This document shows positions 1 through 7,946 of a stretch of DNA of 64,000 bases, piece by piece; position 1 is the first letter of the stretch, and each line of letters opens with the position of its first letter. Where the stretch lies: positions 434,001 to 498,000 of the forward strand of contig CP126168.1 in NCBI GenBank assembly GCA_032881465.1, written 5' to 3'. A program made the position numbers and the translations under genes. The notes below the pieces were generated by a model. It did not search any database. It was not told the origin of the DNA and saw only the letters and a list, made by a program, of their open reading frames with translations. The stretch is from Parvibaculaceae bacterium PLY_AMNH_Bact1. GTDB lineage: Bacteria > Pseudomonadota > Alphaproteobacteria > Parvibaculales > Parvibaculaceae.

Positions 1-1252
1 GATCATTCCCGAACAAGGCCTGCTTGGCCGCCTGCCACTTCTCGCGTTTGGCGGCTTGCTGATACTCAAACCCATCATAAGAAAGCGTCTCTGATCCCAG
101 CATCGCGGAGATGAGCCTTGCGGTCTCATAATCGCGCACCCCGAAGAACTGACGCACTTGCGCTGAGCCCATAAAGGACTGCACGGCGGAAAAATCAAAA
201 TTTCGTGCGATCTGACCAGTGTCCTGAAACAGAGCCCAGGTGCGTACTCCGAAGCCCCGCCCATAAGTAAAAGCTGAAAGCAGGGCTTCGAAGCGTCCTA
301 ATTGACCCGCTTCATCGACGATCATCGTGATACGGGGTGCATCCAGCGCACGGGATTTATAAAGCATCGTGATGGTGACAAAGGTACGGATCAGCGGCGA
401 CCAGAGCTTGAGATATTCCGCAGGCACGTTCATGAACACGCTGGTGGTCACGGTAGGGTCTGAGAGCGCCGCTAGTGAGAAGTCGCTGCCTTCCAGCGAG
501 GCGAGCAAGGCGGGATCGCTCAGGAAACTGAGATGGGCATATATCTCGCCCAGAATTGAGCCGAACTCTTTCTGGCTTTCCTGCTGTTTGGTGAGCATCT
601 CAGCCCCGACGCGGCGCACATCTTCAAAGCGGGATGCCAGCATGTGCTCCAGCATATCCGCCCAGCCCTGCGGATTGCCTTCAATCAGATTGATCGTGCG
701 CCACAGTACGGGGAAGCTGACTGAGCCCAGCCACTCGACAATGGCCTTGAGGATCGTATCCAGCCATTCCCGTGCCCTTAGCTCAAAATACTGACCGTTG
801 GAGCTGCCTGAGAGCGGGATAATGCCCTCGCAGATGAATTTGGAGTCCGCATGAAGCCGGGGACTGCTCAGCGTCAGAATATCCAGTGGGTTGCAGCTAT
901 GGCTCGGCAGGTCTGCGATCTTCATCGGATTCCAGCCATAGGCATATTCCCCGGCAGGCGCATAGGTGTGCTGACAGATGGAGAATATCTCGCCGCGTGG
1001 ATCAAGCCAGAGCATGGGTTGGCCTTTGGCGTTGATGGCGACATTGCCCAGCAAGTCCCGCAGCTTGCCGCTGCCAGCCCCGCCAATGGTGAGCAGGGGC
1101 GCATCGCCCTCTAGGTGGATAGCTTTGCGGCCAAAGAAGCCGAGCGGCAGGCCGCGCCCCTCAAACAGGCCAGCTTTGCGCAAATCATGTTCCTCAGCCC
1201 AGCGCGCAGAGCCAAAGCGATGGTCTTCATTGAATGTGTGATCACGTGTCAT
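1..1252 (-). CDS. traG: Type IV coupling protein TraG/VirD4 family (3' part beyond window)
   Basis: The minus strand is open from an ATG at 1252 to the window edge, about 417 codons without a stop. The product is a VirD4/TraG-type inner-membrane ATPase that couples a relaxosome to a type IV secretion channel. A Walker A (GGAGSGK) lies near residue 65 and a Walker B (MIVDEAGQLGRF) near residue 310. No N-terminal membrane segment precedes the Walker A, so this is a short cytosolic-type member. A relaxase and MobC-like gene lie 14 kb away in the same element. It is preceded by a terminator and so probably has its own promoter. A diverged copy of its first codons recurs at 20.1 kb. The C-terminus is outside the window. 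Confidence 0.85.
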   Translation of the reverse strand, partial: MTRDHTFNEDHRFGSARWAEEHDLRKAGLFEGRGLPLGFFGRKAIHLEGDAPLLTIGGAGSGKLRDLLGNVAINAKGQPMLWLDPRGEIFSICQHTYAPAGEYAYGWNPMKIADLPSHSCNPLDILTLSSPRLHADSKFICEGIIPLSGSSNGQYFELRAREWLDTILKAIVEWLGSVSFPVLWRTINLIEGNPQGWADMLEHMLASRFEDVRRVGAEMLTKQQESQKEFGSILGEIYAHLSFLSDPALLASLEGSDFSLAALSDPTVTTSVFMNVPAEYLKLWSPLIRTFVTITMLYKSRALDAPRITMIVDEAGQLGRFEALLSAFTYGRGFGVRTWALFQDTGQIARNFDFSAVQSFMGSAQVRQFFGVRDYETARLISAMLGSETLSYDGFEYQQAAKREKWQAAKQALFGND

Positions 1253-1283
1253 CACGAAATCCCTTTCTTCCAGATGTAAAAGG

Positions 1284-1315
1284 AAAAAGGGGCACCCGTT
1301 TCCGGATGCCCCTTT
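1284..1315 (-). terminator. Rho-independent terminator between small membrane gene and traG
   Basis: On the minus strand a GC-rich hairpin with outer arms AAAGGGGCA/TGCCCCTTT (1286-1294 and 1307-1315) is followed by a T-run. It sits between the stop at 1338 and the traG start at 1252, and should separate their transcription. Confidence 0.65.
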
Positions 1316-1337
1316 CAGACGGTGCTCAATGTGAGCC

Positions 1338-1541
1338 TTAGTAGGTAATGCGGGTCTTGTTCTTGAAGCGGCTGGTGATGGCGAAAATGCCAACACCAAT
1401 GCCGCCCCAGACAAAGCCCGCAGCGATAGCGCCATTGAAGAACGCGATGGCTGCGAGGAAGCAGGCAAAGCCTCCCACGAACATGAAGAAGCCTTTGATT
1501 GGTCCTTCAACGGATTCCTTTTTACCTTTTTTGATCTGCAT
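1338..1541 (-). CDS. Small two-helix membrane protein
   Basis: This 67-aa protein starts with a basic N-terminus (MQIKKGKKES) followed by two hydrophobic segments (about residues 17-36 and 39-56) and a basic tail. A good ribosome site (AAGGAGAA) precedes the ATG. It lies between a second small membrane gene and traG on the same strand, so a role in the transfer apparatus or its accessory envelope is possible. I recognise no family. The downstream terminator suggests it ends a short operon with the 1572-1868 gene. Confidence 0.5.
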   Translation of the reverse strand: MQIKKGKKESVEGPIKGFFMFVGGFACFLAAIAFFNGAIAAGFVWGGIGVGIFAITSRFKNKTRITY

Positions 1542-1571
1542 AACAGTTCTCCTTTGTAAGAGTTTTAGGGG

Positions 1572-1868
1572 TCAGAGAAAGCGGGCAGCGATAGCGAGCC
1601 CACCCATGGTGATCGCGAGACCGAGCGAGGCGCGTGCAACGAAGAAGGTTGTTGCCGCCACGGCGATGAACCAGCCCACAAGAGCGGGGTCCGTTAGGCC
1701 GGGGCTGTAGTGACGCGCGACGAAGCTCGCGATCCAGTCTTCAGATGCGCGGTACGCAAGCGGTGTTGCGAAGAAGGTCGCGACAACCGCCGCCGTATTT
1801 GCAAGCCCGTTGATCGAGCCCATAAATACGGAACGTCCCGCTTCGTTATGTTGTTTGTTGCCAAACAT
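1572..1868 (-). CDS. Small membrane protein of conjugative element
   Basis: A 98-aa protein. The ATG at 1868 is chosen because GGAGG lies 8 bases upstream; a GTG at 1907 would add 13 residues. Hydrophobic segments are visible around residues 15-35, 58-78 and 80-97, joined by a short acidic/aromatic loop. It is probably co-transcribed with the 1338-1541 gene. Its size and hydrophobicity recall small type IV secretion or plasmid membrane proteins, but no signature is recognisable and I assign no function. Confidence 0.5.
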   Translation of the reverse strand: MFGNKQHNEAGRSVFMGSINGLANTAAVVATFFATPLAYRASEDWIASFVARHYSPGLTDPALVGWFIAVAATTFFVARASLGLAITMGGLAIAARFL

Positions 1869-1998
1869 GGGATGCCTCCAGTCTTTGGAGTTGGGCTTGG
1901 GGACCATTCCCCGAGCCGTACATCCTCAATAGAGGGGGTGAGGCGACGGACTGGGGGAATGCCCGGAAAATTTGAAGTTCGTGGCAGAAGCCGGGCGC

Positions 1999-2430
1999 TT
2001 ACGCCCCCGGCTCATTGTCATTGGCGGCGCGAATGCCCCACATGGCGGTTCCTGCCGGATCAAGTGCCCGCAGGATAGTGGCGAGCACCCGGACTCGTTC
2101 CCATGTGGCCTCGGTAAGGTAAGGGCGCTCATTAGTCTCAGGAACAGGCGTACAGAAGTCCCGGAACCATTCTCGGAAGTGGTCTTCCTCAAACTCGCTT
2201 AGGTCAAGGAAGATCGGCTTGCGCGTGACCTCATGCACGATGTCACGCTCTAGGTCGCGATAGCTGTCAATCAGGAAGTCCCGCCAGCTCCAAGAACTGA
2301 TCTCCATGCCCGCCGCATAGTTGCGTAGATCGCGGACAAATTCCGGGGTCGAAAGCTCCCGATTGCTCACCCGTTTGATCCGTTGATATCGGCAGTAGCC
2401 AAGGGTTACACAGTGTCCGCAATCAGGCAT
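1999..2430 (-). CDS. Hypothetical protein with N-terminal Cys cluster
   Basis: A 143-aa soluble protein with a strong AAGGAGG ribosome site. The N-terminus carries CGHC followed by a third Cys (C4, C7, C13) and a His, which could bind a metal. The remainder is charged and aromatic (SWSWRDF, EEDHFREWFRDF) and probably helical. It is transcribed towards the small membrane genes. No family is recognised. Confidence 0.5.
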   Translation of the reverse strand: MPDCGHCVTLGYCRYQRIKRVSNRELSTPEFVRDLRNYAAGMEISSWSWRDFLIDSYRDLERDIVHEVTRKPIFLDLSEFEEDHFREWFRDFCTPVPETNERPYLTEATWERVRVLATILRALDPAGTAMWGIRAANDNEPGA

Positions 2431-2632
2431 ATTGAGGCCTCCTTTTACATATCGCCGCCGGATGGATTCCCAGCTTTAAAAAAGCGAATGCATTGCGGTG
2501 TGTGTCAGGGAGGGTTTTTGGAAGCTAAGGGCCGGGCAAGACGGAGTAAAATCGCTTAGGGAAGAAGACCAGCTCTAAATCTCAGGCAAGCCATTGAGAA
2601 ACAAGCGACATTCGAAGCGTGAAATTCGAAAA

Positions 2633-3316
2633 ATGCCCCCGCATACGCCCGTGCGCAACCGCTATTACAAGGGTGCGAAACTCTCCGAATACCGCTTCCT
2701 GAAAGTGCTCCGCGCTTTTGCGGATGGAGACAGCGTCCGTCAGGTCTCAGGGCGCACAGGCATATCAGAGCGCGCGATCCGTGATCTGTTTGCCAAGTTC
2801 CGGGTGAAGCTTATGGAAGCCACGATCCATGACCGCGAGGCCTTTGGTGGGGCAGGAATGTATCTCTATCGGAATGGCAGGGTGAGTGAGCGGGGGCGGT
2901 CCATTCTGGAATCGGTGCGCAATGGCCCCAACTTTGAAGCGCATCGCACCCGCCATGCACTGCGCTTCCGAACCTCGAAGGATGCGGCTCCGCATGTTTT
3001 TGAGATGACGGTGCGCATATTTTGTAGCATCCACATACCTAAGACCCCGGAAGTGCTCTACCCGGAAAAGACCCGCGAAGCCCTGAGCCAGCTTACCGAG
3101 ATCGGAGCCTTTATCCGCACCCATGCGGACAATGAGGTGTTTATGGAGAAATACAGTGACGTAACCGAACGGTTCATGACCCTATCTGCAAACTTCAGGA
3201 AGCTGCTCGACAAGGAGGAACTGCTCTCATTGCGGGATAAGTCCGACATGCATAGCCATCCCGACAACCTACTCTACGATCATCTACGGCGCTATCTGCT
3301 GCGAAACCCACTCTGA
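2633..3316 (+). CDS. Helix-turn-helix protein, possibly plasmid-type regulator
   Basis: A 227-aa protein from the ATG at 2633; a TTG at 2594 would add 13 basic residues, and neither has a clear ribosome site. Near the N-terminus is a helix-turn-helix of the kind seen at the start of transposases and resolvases (FADGDSVRQVSGRTGIS, then ERAIRDLFAKFR). The C-terminal two thirds are helical and unrecognised. It diverges from the 1999-2430 gene, so autoregulation of that intergenic region is plausible. No catalytic transposase motif is visible. Confidence 0.5.
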   Translation: MPPHTPVRNRYYKGAKLSEYRFLKVLRAFADGDSVRQVSGRTGISERAIRDLFAKFRVKLMEATIHDREAFGGAGMYLYRNGRVSERGRSILESVRNGPNFEAHRTRHALRFRTSKDAAPHVFEMTVRIFCSIHIPKTPEVLYPEKTREALSQLTEIGAFIRTHADNEVFMEKYSDVTERFMTLSANFRKLLDKEELLSLRDKSDMHSHPDNLLYDHLRRYLLRNPL

Positions 3317-3369
3317 ATTGACCCACAATCCTTAACAATATCCTAACCATTCATCTGTATACTGAGTAA

Positions 3370-3513
3370 ATGGAAAACCGCATAACATATCGCGATTATG
3401 GACATTTTACGGGTGGGTGGGGTGCCAAAGGGCGTTTGACTATCGCCATTGATGCCATCAATGGCGACCCCGTAGCCACAGCTACGGGCGGATTTGGGTG
3501 TGAGGCTGTATGA
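3370..3513 (+). CDS. Small ORF translationally coupled to coiled-coil gene
   Basis: A 47-codon ORF starts at ATG 3370 (MENRITYRDY...) and its TGA overlaps the ATG of the next gene as ATGA at 3510-3513. The codons look coding-like and the overlap is typical of coupled genes. No SD is obvious upstream (TGAGTAA). Function unknown. Confidence 0.4.
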   Translation: MENRITYRDYGHFTGGWGAKGRLTIAIDAINGDPVATATGGFGCEAV

Positions 3514-4214
3514 CGGGGCCGGATCACACCACAGACAAAGACGCCGAGATGGTGGGCGCAGTGCATGACCGTGCCAAAGAACTTGACCGACATATTCTCG
3601 AACACTCCAGAGGCGCAGAGGCGGGAGACACTGTCGCGGGTGGCTATGCCGCACGGGGCGCGGTGAAACCAGACAGTGGCGGCGGTGCAAACGGCAAGAA
3701 GAAGTCCGGCGAGATGGTGCAGGCTGTCATGGATGCCACGGCAGCGATGGAGCGGGATTTGAAGAGGCTCTATGAAGAGCAAGAACGACTCTATGACCGC
3801 CTGTCTGATCTTGAGTTGAAGATTGACAAGCTGGATCAAGCGAGGAACGCAGTCGAGAACGGTGACCTGCCGGAAATCGGCCCGGACGGGAGGCTCAAAG
3901 ATGCCGAGCTTGAAGCCCTAATCTCGGCGCAAGAAAAACGTCTTGGCCGTTCTATCGATCGCTCAGACCCGCAGGCTCTTTTGGTTATCTTTACCGCCGA
4001 GCAAGAGCGTTCCATCGTTGAGCGCACTGAAACCATGGAAGCGATTGACCGAAATGAAGCTGAGATCAAAGCCGCCCGAGAGGGTAGAGAGATAGATGAA
4101 ACTCTCGACACCGGACTGAGTGGTGCGGGTGCGATATTGGAGAACAAGAGCGCTAGTCTTGAGAACCCTGACCAAACACAAGTTGCCCGAGAGTTTGATC
4201 AATTCACGTTCTGA
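3510..4214 (+). CDS. Coiled-coil protein of mobile element
   Basis: A 234-aa hydrophilic protein. Residues 70-110 form a strong heptad region (EEQERLYDRLSDLELKIDKL), followed by a second charged helical region at about 130-190. The first 65 residues are Gly/Ala-rich and probably disordered. It has no signal peptide or membrane segment. Its start overlaps the preceding 47-codon ORF, and its end overlaps the convergent gene at 4199 by 16 bases. Plasmid-type coiled-coil proteins of this kind are usually unassigned; I give no function. Confidence 0.5.
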   Translation: MTGPDHTTDKDAEMVGAVHDRAKELDRHILEHSRGAEAGDTVAGGYAARGAVKPDSGGGANGKKKSGEMVQAVMDATAAMERDLKRLYEEQERLYDRLSDLELKIDKLDQARNAVENGDLPEIGPDGRLKDAELEALISAQEKRLGRSIDRSDPQALLVIFTAEQERSIVERTETMEAIDRNEAEIKAAREGREIDETLDTGLSGAGAILENKSASLENPDQTQVAREFDQFTF

Positions 4215-4630
4215 GCTGAGATGCGCTTGTGCATTTCATTGGTGAGTACAAACACCTCCCCACGATCAATAAACCTCTGGCGAAATTCCACAGGAGAACC
4301 AGATGTCCTGTGTTTGATCACATGGCCTAAGATGACGATGTGAAAGGCATCTTTTGGAACGGTGACACCCGGTACAGCAACAGCAGGGATTGAGACACTA
4401 CCTTGCTCTGCGCGCATTGCGAATGCAGCCGTATCCACCGATTGTATCCCCTTGCCATAGAGATAAACGACCGTCTCGCGCTTTGAGATGTCTATTGCTT
4501 CGTCCAGCGTAACAGGGCGCTCATAGCCCGGTGTGGCGCAGTCATAGCCTCTGGGGACATTGCAGCCCGGATCACGTGCGGCAGTCTCAGTTGCAGTTGA
4601 AATCTGTGGATAAAGAAGCAGCAATGCCAA
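4199..4630 (-). CDS. Putative exported hypothetical protein
   Basis: About 143 aa. The N-terminus is hydrophobic (LLLLYPQISTATET) and ends in a plausible signal-peptidase site, and the mature part carries two Cys (C24, C31). The start is uncertain. A TTG at 4630 lacks a basic n-region, while a CTG about 36 bases upstream would supply Lys and Arg, as expected for a signal peptide. No ribosome site is evident for either. The mature part looks like a small globular periplasmic domain of unknown function, and the gene converges on the coiled-coil gene. Confidence 0.4.
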   Translation of the reverse strand: MALLLLYPQISTATETAARDPGCNVPRGYDCATPGYERPVTLDEAIDISKRETVVYLYGKGIQSVDTAAFAMRAEQGSVSIPAVAVPGVTVPKDAFHIVILGHVIKHRTSGSPVEFRQRFIDRGEVFVLTNEMHKRISAQNVN

Positions 4631-4789
4631 TAGAGGGATTGCTGTAAGGCATCGAATATTTTTATTCAGAAGGGGACGCTTATGAATTCAGCGTAGCAAG
4701 AGAGGATAAATGAAATGTGTATTTGAGAAAGCGGCAGATTTAGGGGATAGTTGGAGCCTCATTGATCCTACGGAGCCACCCCATGACCC

Positions 4790-4817
4790 CTGTTCAAAAC
4801 GGTCCCCTTTTGAACAG
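4790..4817. promoter_or_regulatory. 10-bp inverted repeat upstream of the resolvase gene
   Basis: The perfect arms CTGTTCAAAA and TTTTGAACAG are separated by 8 bases and lie 14 bases before the resolvase start. The position suggests an operator or a resolvase-binding (res-like) subsite. An mRNA hairpin in the leader is the alternative. Confidence 0.5.
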
Positions 4818-4831
4818 CAGGAGATGGTGTG

Positions 4832-5446
4832 ATGAGAGCGATAGAACCCACAGATATAAAGGCCTCCAGAGCTTCTGGACGGCGAGTGGCCTACACTAGA
4901 ATCAGCACAGATCGGCAGACCACTTATCAAGCGACTGACGCATTGAAGGTTGCTGGGTGCGATCTTATCTTCGTGGATGAAGCTATATCAGCAGTTGCGG
5001 AGAATCGCCCAGGCCTTGAACAGGCGCGGGAAGCCCTGCAACCCGGTGATACATTCGTGGTGCTCGCCATTGATCGAGCCTTCCGCTCGACCATTGAGGG
5101 GATAGTGTTCCTTGATCAGATTCAGGCCGAAGGCATCGCCTTTGAATCCATCTATCAGCGTATTGACACCAAGACGCCGGAGGGACGGAAGTGGTTCATT
5201 GATATGGTCAATAACGCCGAATACGAACGCGCCGTGATCTCAAGGCGGACCAAGGAAAAGATGGCCGCTGCCAAACGCCGGGGCATTCACTGCGGACGGC
5301 CTTTTGCTCTCAAGACGCGGGCTGTAAAGCATGCCCACAAACTGATTCATGAGGGCCGCCTGCCATTGCAGGAAGTCGCCCGCCGTAAACACGTCTCCCC
5401 CCTCACGCTGAAACGCAGCCTTGCGCGGGAGGGATTGGCGGTATGA
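4832..5446 (+). CDS. Serine recombinase / resolvase (Tn3-type)
   Basis: A 204-aa serine recombinase. The catalytic Ser sits in the N-terminal YTRISTDRQT motif, followed by the usual resolvase strand/helix order, the AIDRAFRS segment and the E-helix region. The C-terminus (from about residue 165) ends in a helix-turn-helix (LQEVARRKHVSPLTLKRSL). The ATG at 4832 is chosen over the adjacent GTG at 4829 because CAGGAGA lies about 8 bases upstream. Such enzymes resolve multimers or cointegrates, or invert DNA. The inverted repeat just upstream is a candidate binding site. The stop overlaps a 51-codon ORF. Confidence 0.85.
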   Translation: MRAIEPTDIKASRASGRRVAYTRISTDRQTTYQATDALKVAGCDLIFVDEAISAVAENRPGLEQAREALQPGDTFVVLAIDRAFRSTIEGIVFLDQIQAEGIAFESIYQRIDTKTPEGRKWFIDMVNNAEYERAVISRRTKEKMAAAKRRGIHCGRPFALKTRAVKHAHKLIHEGRLPLQEVARRKHVSPLTLKRSLAREGLAV

Positions 5447-5598
5447 GTAAGCCGGACGAAACCGCTGCAACAATAGACCTCATGATCGATACGCTCGCCG
5501 AACTTGAGCGCATCGAAGCCGCAGCTCGCCACGCTCGTGAAAATCTCACGCCAATATGCTCGGCGCTTTATCAGGCTTGGTGCACTAGCAATGAATGA
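5443..5598 (+). CDS. Small ORF coupled to resolvase
   Basis: A 51-aa ORF whose ATG overlaps the resolvase TGA (ATGA at 5443-5446). The sequence is helical and charged (IDTLAELERIEAAARHAREN) and ends 13 bases before a strong terminator, so it is probably the last gene of the resolvase operon. Function unknown. Confidence 0.5.
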   Translation: MSKPDETAATIDLMIDTLAELERIEAAARHARENLTPICSALYQAWCTSNE

Positions 5599-5610
5599 CA
5601 AAGAAGAACA

Positions 5611-5634
5611 GGCGGGGTAAACCCCGCCCGTTTT
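5611..5634 (+). terminator. Rho-independent terminator of resolvase operon
   Basis: A perfect hairpin GGCGGGGT-AA-ACCCCGCC (5611-5628) is followed by CG and TTTT. It lies directly after the resolvase/51-aa ORF pair and before a convergent gene. Confidence 0.75.
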
Positions 5635-5654
5635 GTATGGGAGCTGATCATGAG

Positions 5655-6080
5655 TTAGTCGTCAATCTTGTACGGCTCCAACAGGCCGCGCCATAATGCG
5701 GGGCCTCCCGCCTTTATCACCGCTAGGACCACTCTCAGGCGAAACTTGGTCTGCTTGTTCGGTATCCATTCATCACCCAAAGGCAGCGCAAACAACTGGC
5801 GCAACCAGTCGAAGTGCGGCCCACCCAACGCTTCATCGAGATCAGCTATCTCTAGTACCGAGCCATCAGGGTTCAGTAGTACGCCTTCAAAATTGCGCAA
5901 TACATCAGCCGCAATATCAACAAAAGAACGCCTGCTGATGAATTTTGATCCGTAACGAATGCACCAAAGACAAATGGCCAGAAGCTGTAAGTGTTCTTCG
6001 TCTAAGTCTTTGAACCAAGGGATTACGATTTCTTTTGGTACTCGGATGGCGCGCAGACGACGCATTTCATTTTTTTTCAT
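5655..6080 (-). CDS. Hypothetical soluble protein
   Basis: A 141-aa protein. The ATG at 6080 has GGGAG 8 bases upstream; an upstream start at 6095 is also possible. The N-terminus is basic (MKKNEMRRLRA) and the rest is Leu/Trp-rich, helical and probably globular. No motif is recognised. It diverges from the 6212 gene, with about 130 bases between their starts. Confidence 0.5.
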   Translation of the reverse strand: MKKNEMRRLRAIRVPKEIVIPWFKDLDEEHLQLLAICLWCIRYGSKFISRRSFVDIAADVLRNFEGVLLNPDGSVLEIADLDEALGGPHFDWLRQLFALPLGDEWIPNKQTKFRLRVVLAVIKAGGPALWRGLLEPYKIDD

Positions 6081-6211
6081 TTCACATTCTCCCATTGCAT
6101 TGTCGGGTATGGCTAAAACGTGTCATTTGACTAGGCTGTTAGAACACAGGTCGACTCGGAGAAATCCACAACCTCTCCACACGCAGAGGTGATTGCGGAG
6201 GTAGATCAGCT

Positions 6212-7537
6212 ATGAAGTTGGGTGCGTTCAGAAAACGTGAGATGAAAAATGCTCTTGAAGACTACAAAGACACACAAGCCGGAGAGATTGGTGTCAAATA
6301 TGCTTGGGAAGCCGTTGTTCATGACATTGTTGAGCTTACGAACTTCGATATAAGAACCGCATTTGATGGTCCTGATGTTGAAAAGAAGGACGTTAAGGCA
6401 TGCGGAGAGCGGTTACGTCGGTTCGTCAGAGGTAGCGGGACGATGAATGGGGAGTTTACTAAACACGCTTTTGAGTTTCTGTCGCACCCGGACATAGGCC
6501 ACCTCGACCCAAATTTTGCTCGCTCCCTGATTTCTGAACTTCGAGTGGCTGTTGCTCTGTCTCGCTACCAACGCACTGAGGGTGAAACAGGTAATCTCTT
6601 TGCTCGTTGTTGTTCTCGGGGAATGAGCTTCACAACTGTTGCCAAGTGGCAGAACGATGATGCCTACTTTTACCTCGAACTCCATCCTCACACGCGTGAG
6701 GAAATTTTTGGTCTCGATCTGCTGGTTATTCCTGCGGAGCAGTTTGCAGATGAGGAGCAGCCAGAGGCCAAAAACAGGCTGCACTATCGTGGGGCTGCGA
6801 CGCTTACGTCATCTAGCACGCTTTCATTTTTTACAACGGCAGTCCTTGATAAGCAGATATTGCGCGGGAACATGTCGCTCTCTGTGAATGCTCCTCGCCT
6901 TATTACTGAGGCGCATCTAATTCTGGCACCTGACGTTTGTCCCCCAGTGCTTGGTGCCCGCTCCCGCAACGTTCTTGCGCGGGCTTCGAGCTACGCGAAG
7001 CAGCGGCGATCTCTTGAGGCAAGTCAGGAATACATAAAGTATTCAAATTTATTGAATAATGTATACTTATTGACCAATGACTCTATACATGATATAGATT
7101 ATGAAAACGTCCAAACAATACTTAAGGAGCAGACTTCTCATGATGCAGAGACTAGAGACCGTATGGGGCTTCTACCGAGCGATAGAGAGGCAAGAAACGA
7201 TGAAATGGAAACCGATGATCTAACTACAAAATTCTACCAAGCGATTAGGGCGGCAGATGCAGAAGCATTTGATCGCTATCTTGACGATATTGGCGACATC
7301 AATATGCGTCACCCAAAATCTAACTTAACCGTCTGCCAAATGGTGGCCGCCTGTGGTTGGCGGAAAGGGTATCGCATCCTAACTCGTAGAGACGACGAGA
7401 TTGATTACACGCTCACAGATAACGAGGGTTGGCGTGCATCAAGCCACGCGATGGTTCACGGCTTTGATGATGCGCTTGCGAAGTTGCTAAGAATTAAAGA
7501 GAGAAAAGCACTTGATGGGCTCGGGCCAAAGCTCTGA
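6212..7537 (+). CDS. Hypothetical protein with C-terminal ankyrin-like region; candidate defence gene
   Basis: A 441-aa soluble protein. Residues 1-300 belong to no family I recognise. From about residue 330 to the end the pattern resembles degenerate ankyrin repeats (FYQAIRAADAEAFDRYLDD, then a turn and VCQMVAACGWRKGYRIL). AT-content and codon use are more relaxed than in the transfer genes, typical of accessory cargo. It starts a run of defence-like genes that extends to 19 kb. A role in phage or plasmid conflict is inferred from location only. Confidence 0.45.
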   Translation: MKLGAFRKREMKNALEDYKDTQAGEIGVKYAWEAVVHDIVELTNFDIRTAFDGPDVEKKDVKACGERLRRFVRGSGTMNGEFTKHAFEFLSHPDIGHLDPNFARSLISELRVAVALSRYQRTEGETGNLFARCCSRGMSFTTVAKWQNDDAYFYLELHPHTREEIFGLDLLVIPAEQFADEEQPEAKNRLHYRGAATLTSSSTLSFFTTAVLDKQILRGNMSLSVNAPRLITEAHLILAPDVCPPVLGARSRNVLARASSYAKQRRSLEASQEYIKYSNLLNNVYLLTNDSIHDIDYENVQTILKEQTSHDAETRDRMGLLPSDREARNDEMETDDLTTKFYQAIRAADAEAFDRYLDDIGDINMRHPKSNLTVCQMVAACGWRKGYRILTRRDDEIDYTLTDNEGWRASSHAMVHGFDDALAKLLRIKERKALDGLGPKL

Positions 7538-7946
7538 AAACAACGGTTCAAACTAACTAAATTACTGATAGTATGATTGCCTGAACCTTCTTGAGTGGAT
7601 GGGGAACATACTGACGGATAATCCAGTATTTGACTTTATTGAAGCGGTCCAAGACCAGCCGGTACGTACTTTCGAAGAGCTTGAAACTCCGGTGTGAACG
7701 AGAAAGCGACTATGGCGCACGGAACTCGATAAAACAGTCAAAGTGTACATCCTGACGGAGCGCATTAGTCAAAACTCCATTGTGCGCTGCACTCGACAAT
7801 GGGTTCCGCCGAGGGGCTATTCAGAACGGCGTGGTATGCTTTGCTACTTCTAGGAGTGGCGCTTTGTCGGCGTCTTACATGACAGAGGCTTGCTCGTCCT
7901 TTCCAAACGCATCTCACAAATGAGATGGAGGCAAAAGGAGAATTGA
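7538..7946. other. 409-base gap with only a short ORF fragment
   Basis: No convincing gene is present. One frame on the plus strand (about 7574-7697) is open for some 40 codons with coding-like composition (reading ...TDNPVFDFIEAVQDQPVRTF...) but lacks a ribosome site, so it may be a gene remnant. The promoter of the TPR gene should lie near the end; AAAGGAG before 7947 is its ribosome site. Confidence 0.4.

Noticed and set aside
369-1241. Several plus-strand open frames opposite traG
   Set aside because: They are antisense to a continuous minus-strand coding frame with clear VirD4 motifs, and have no ribosome sites or families.
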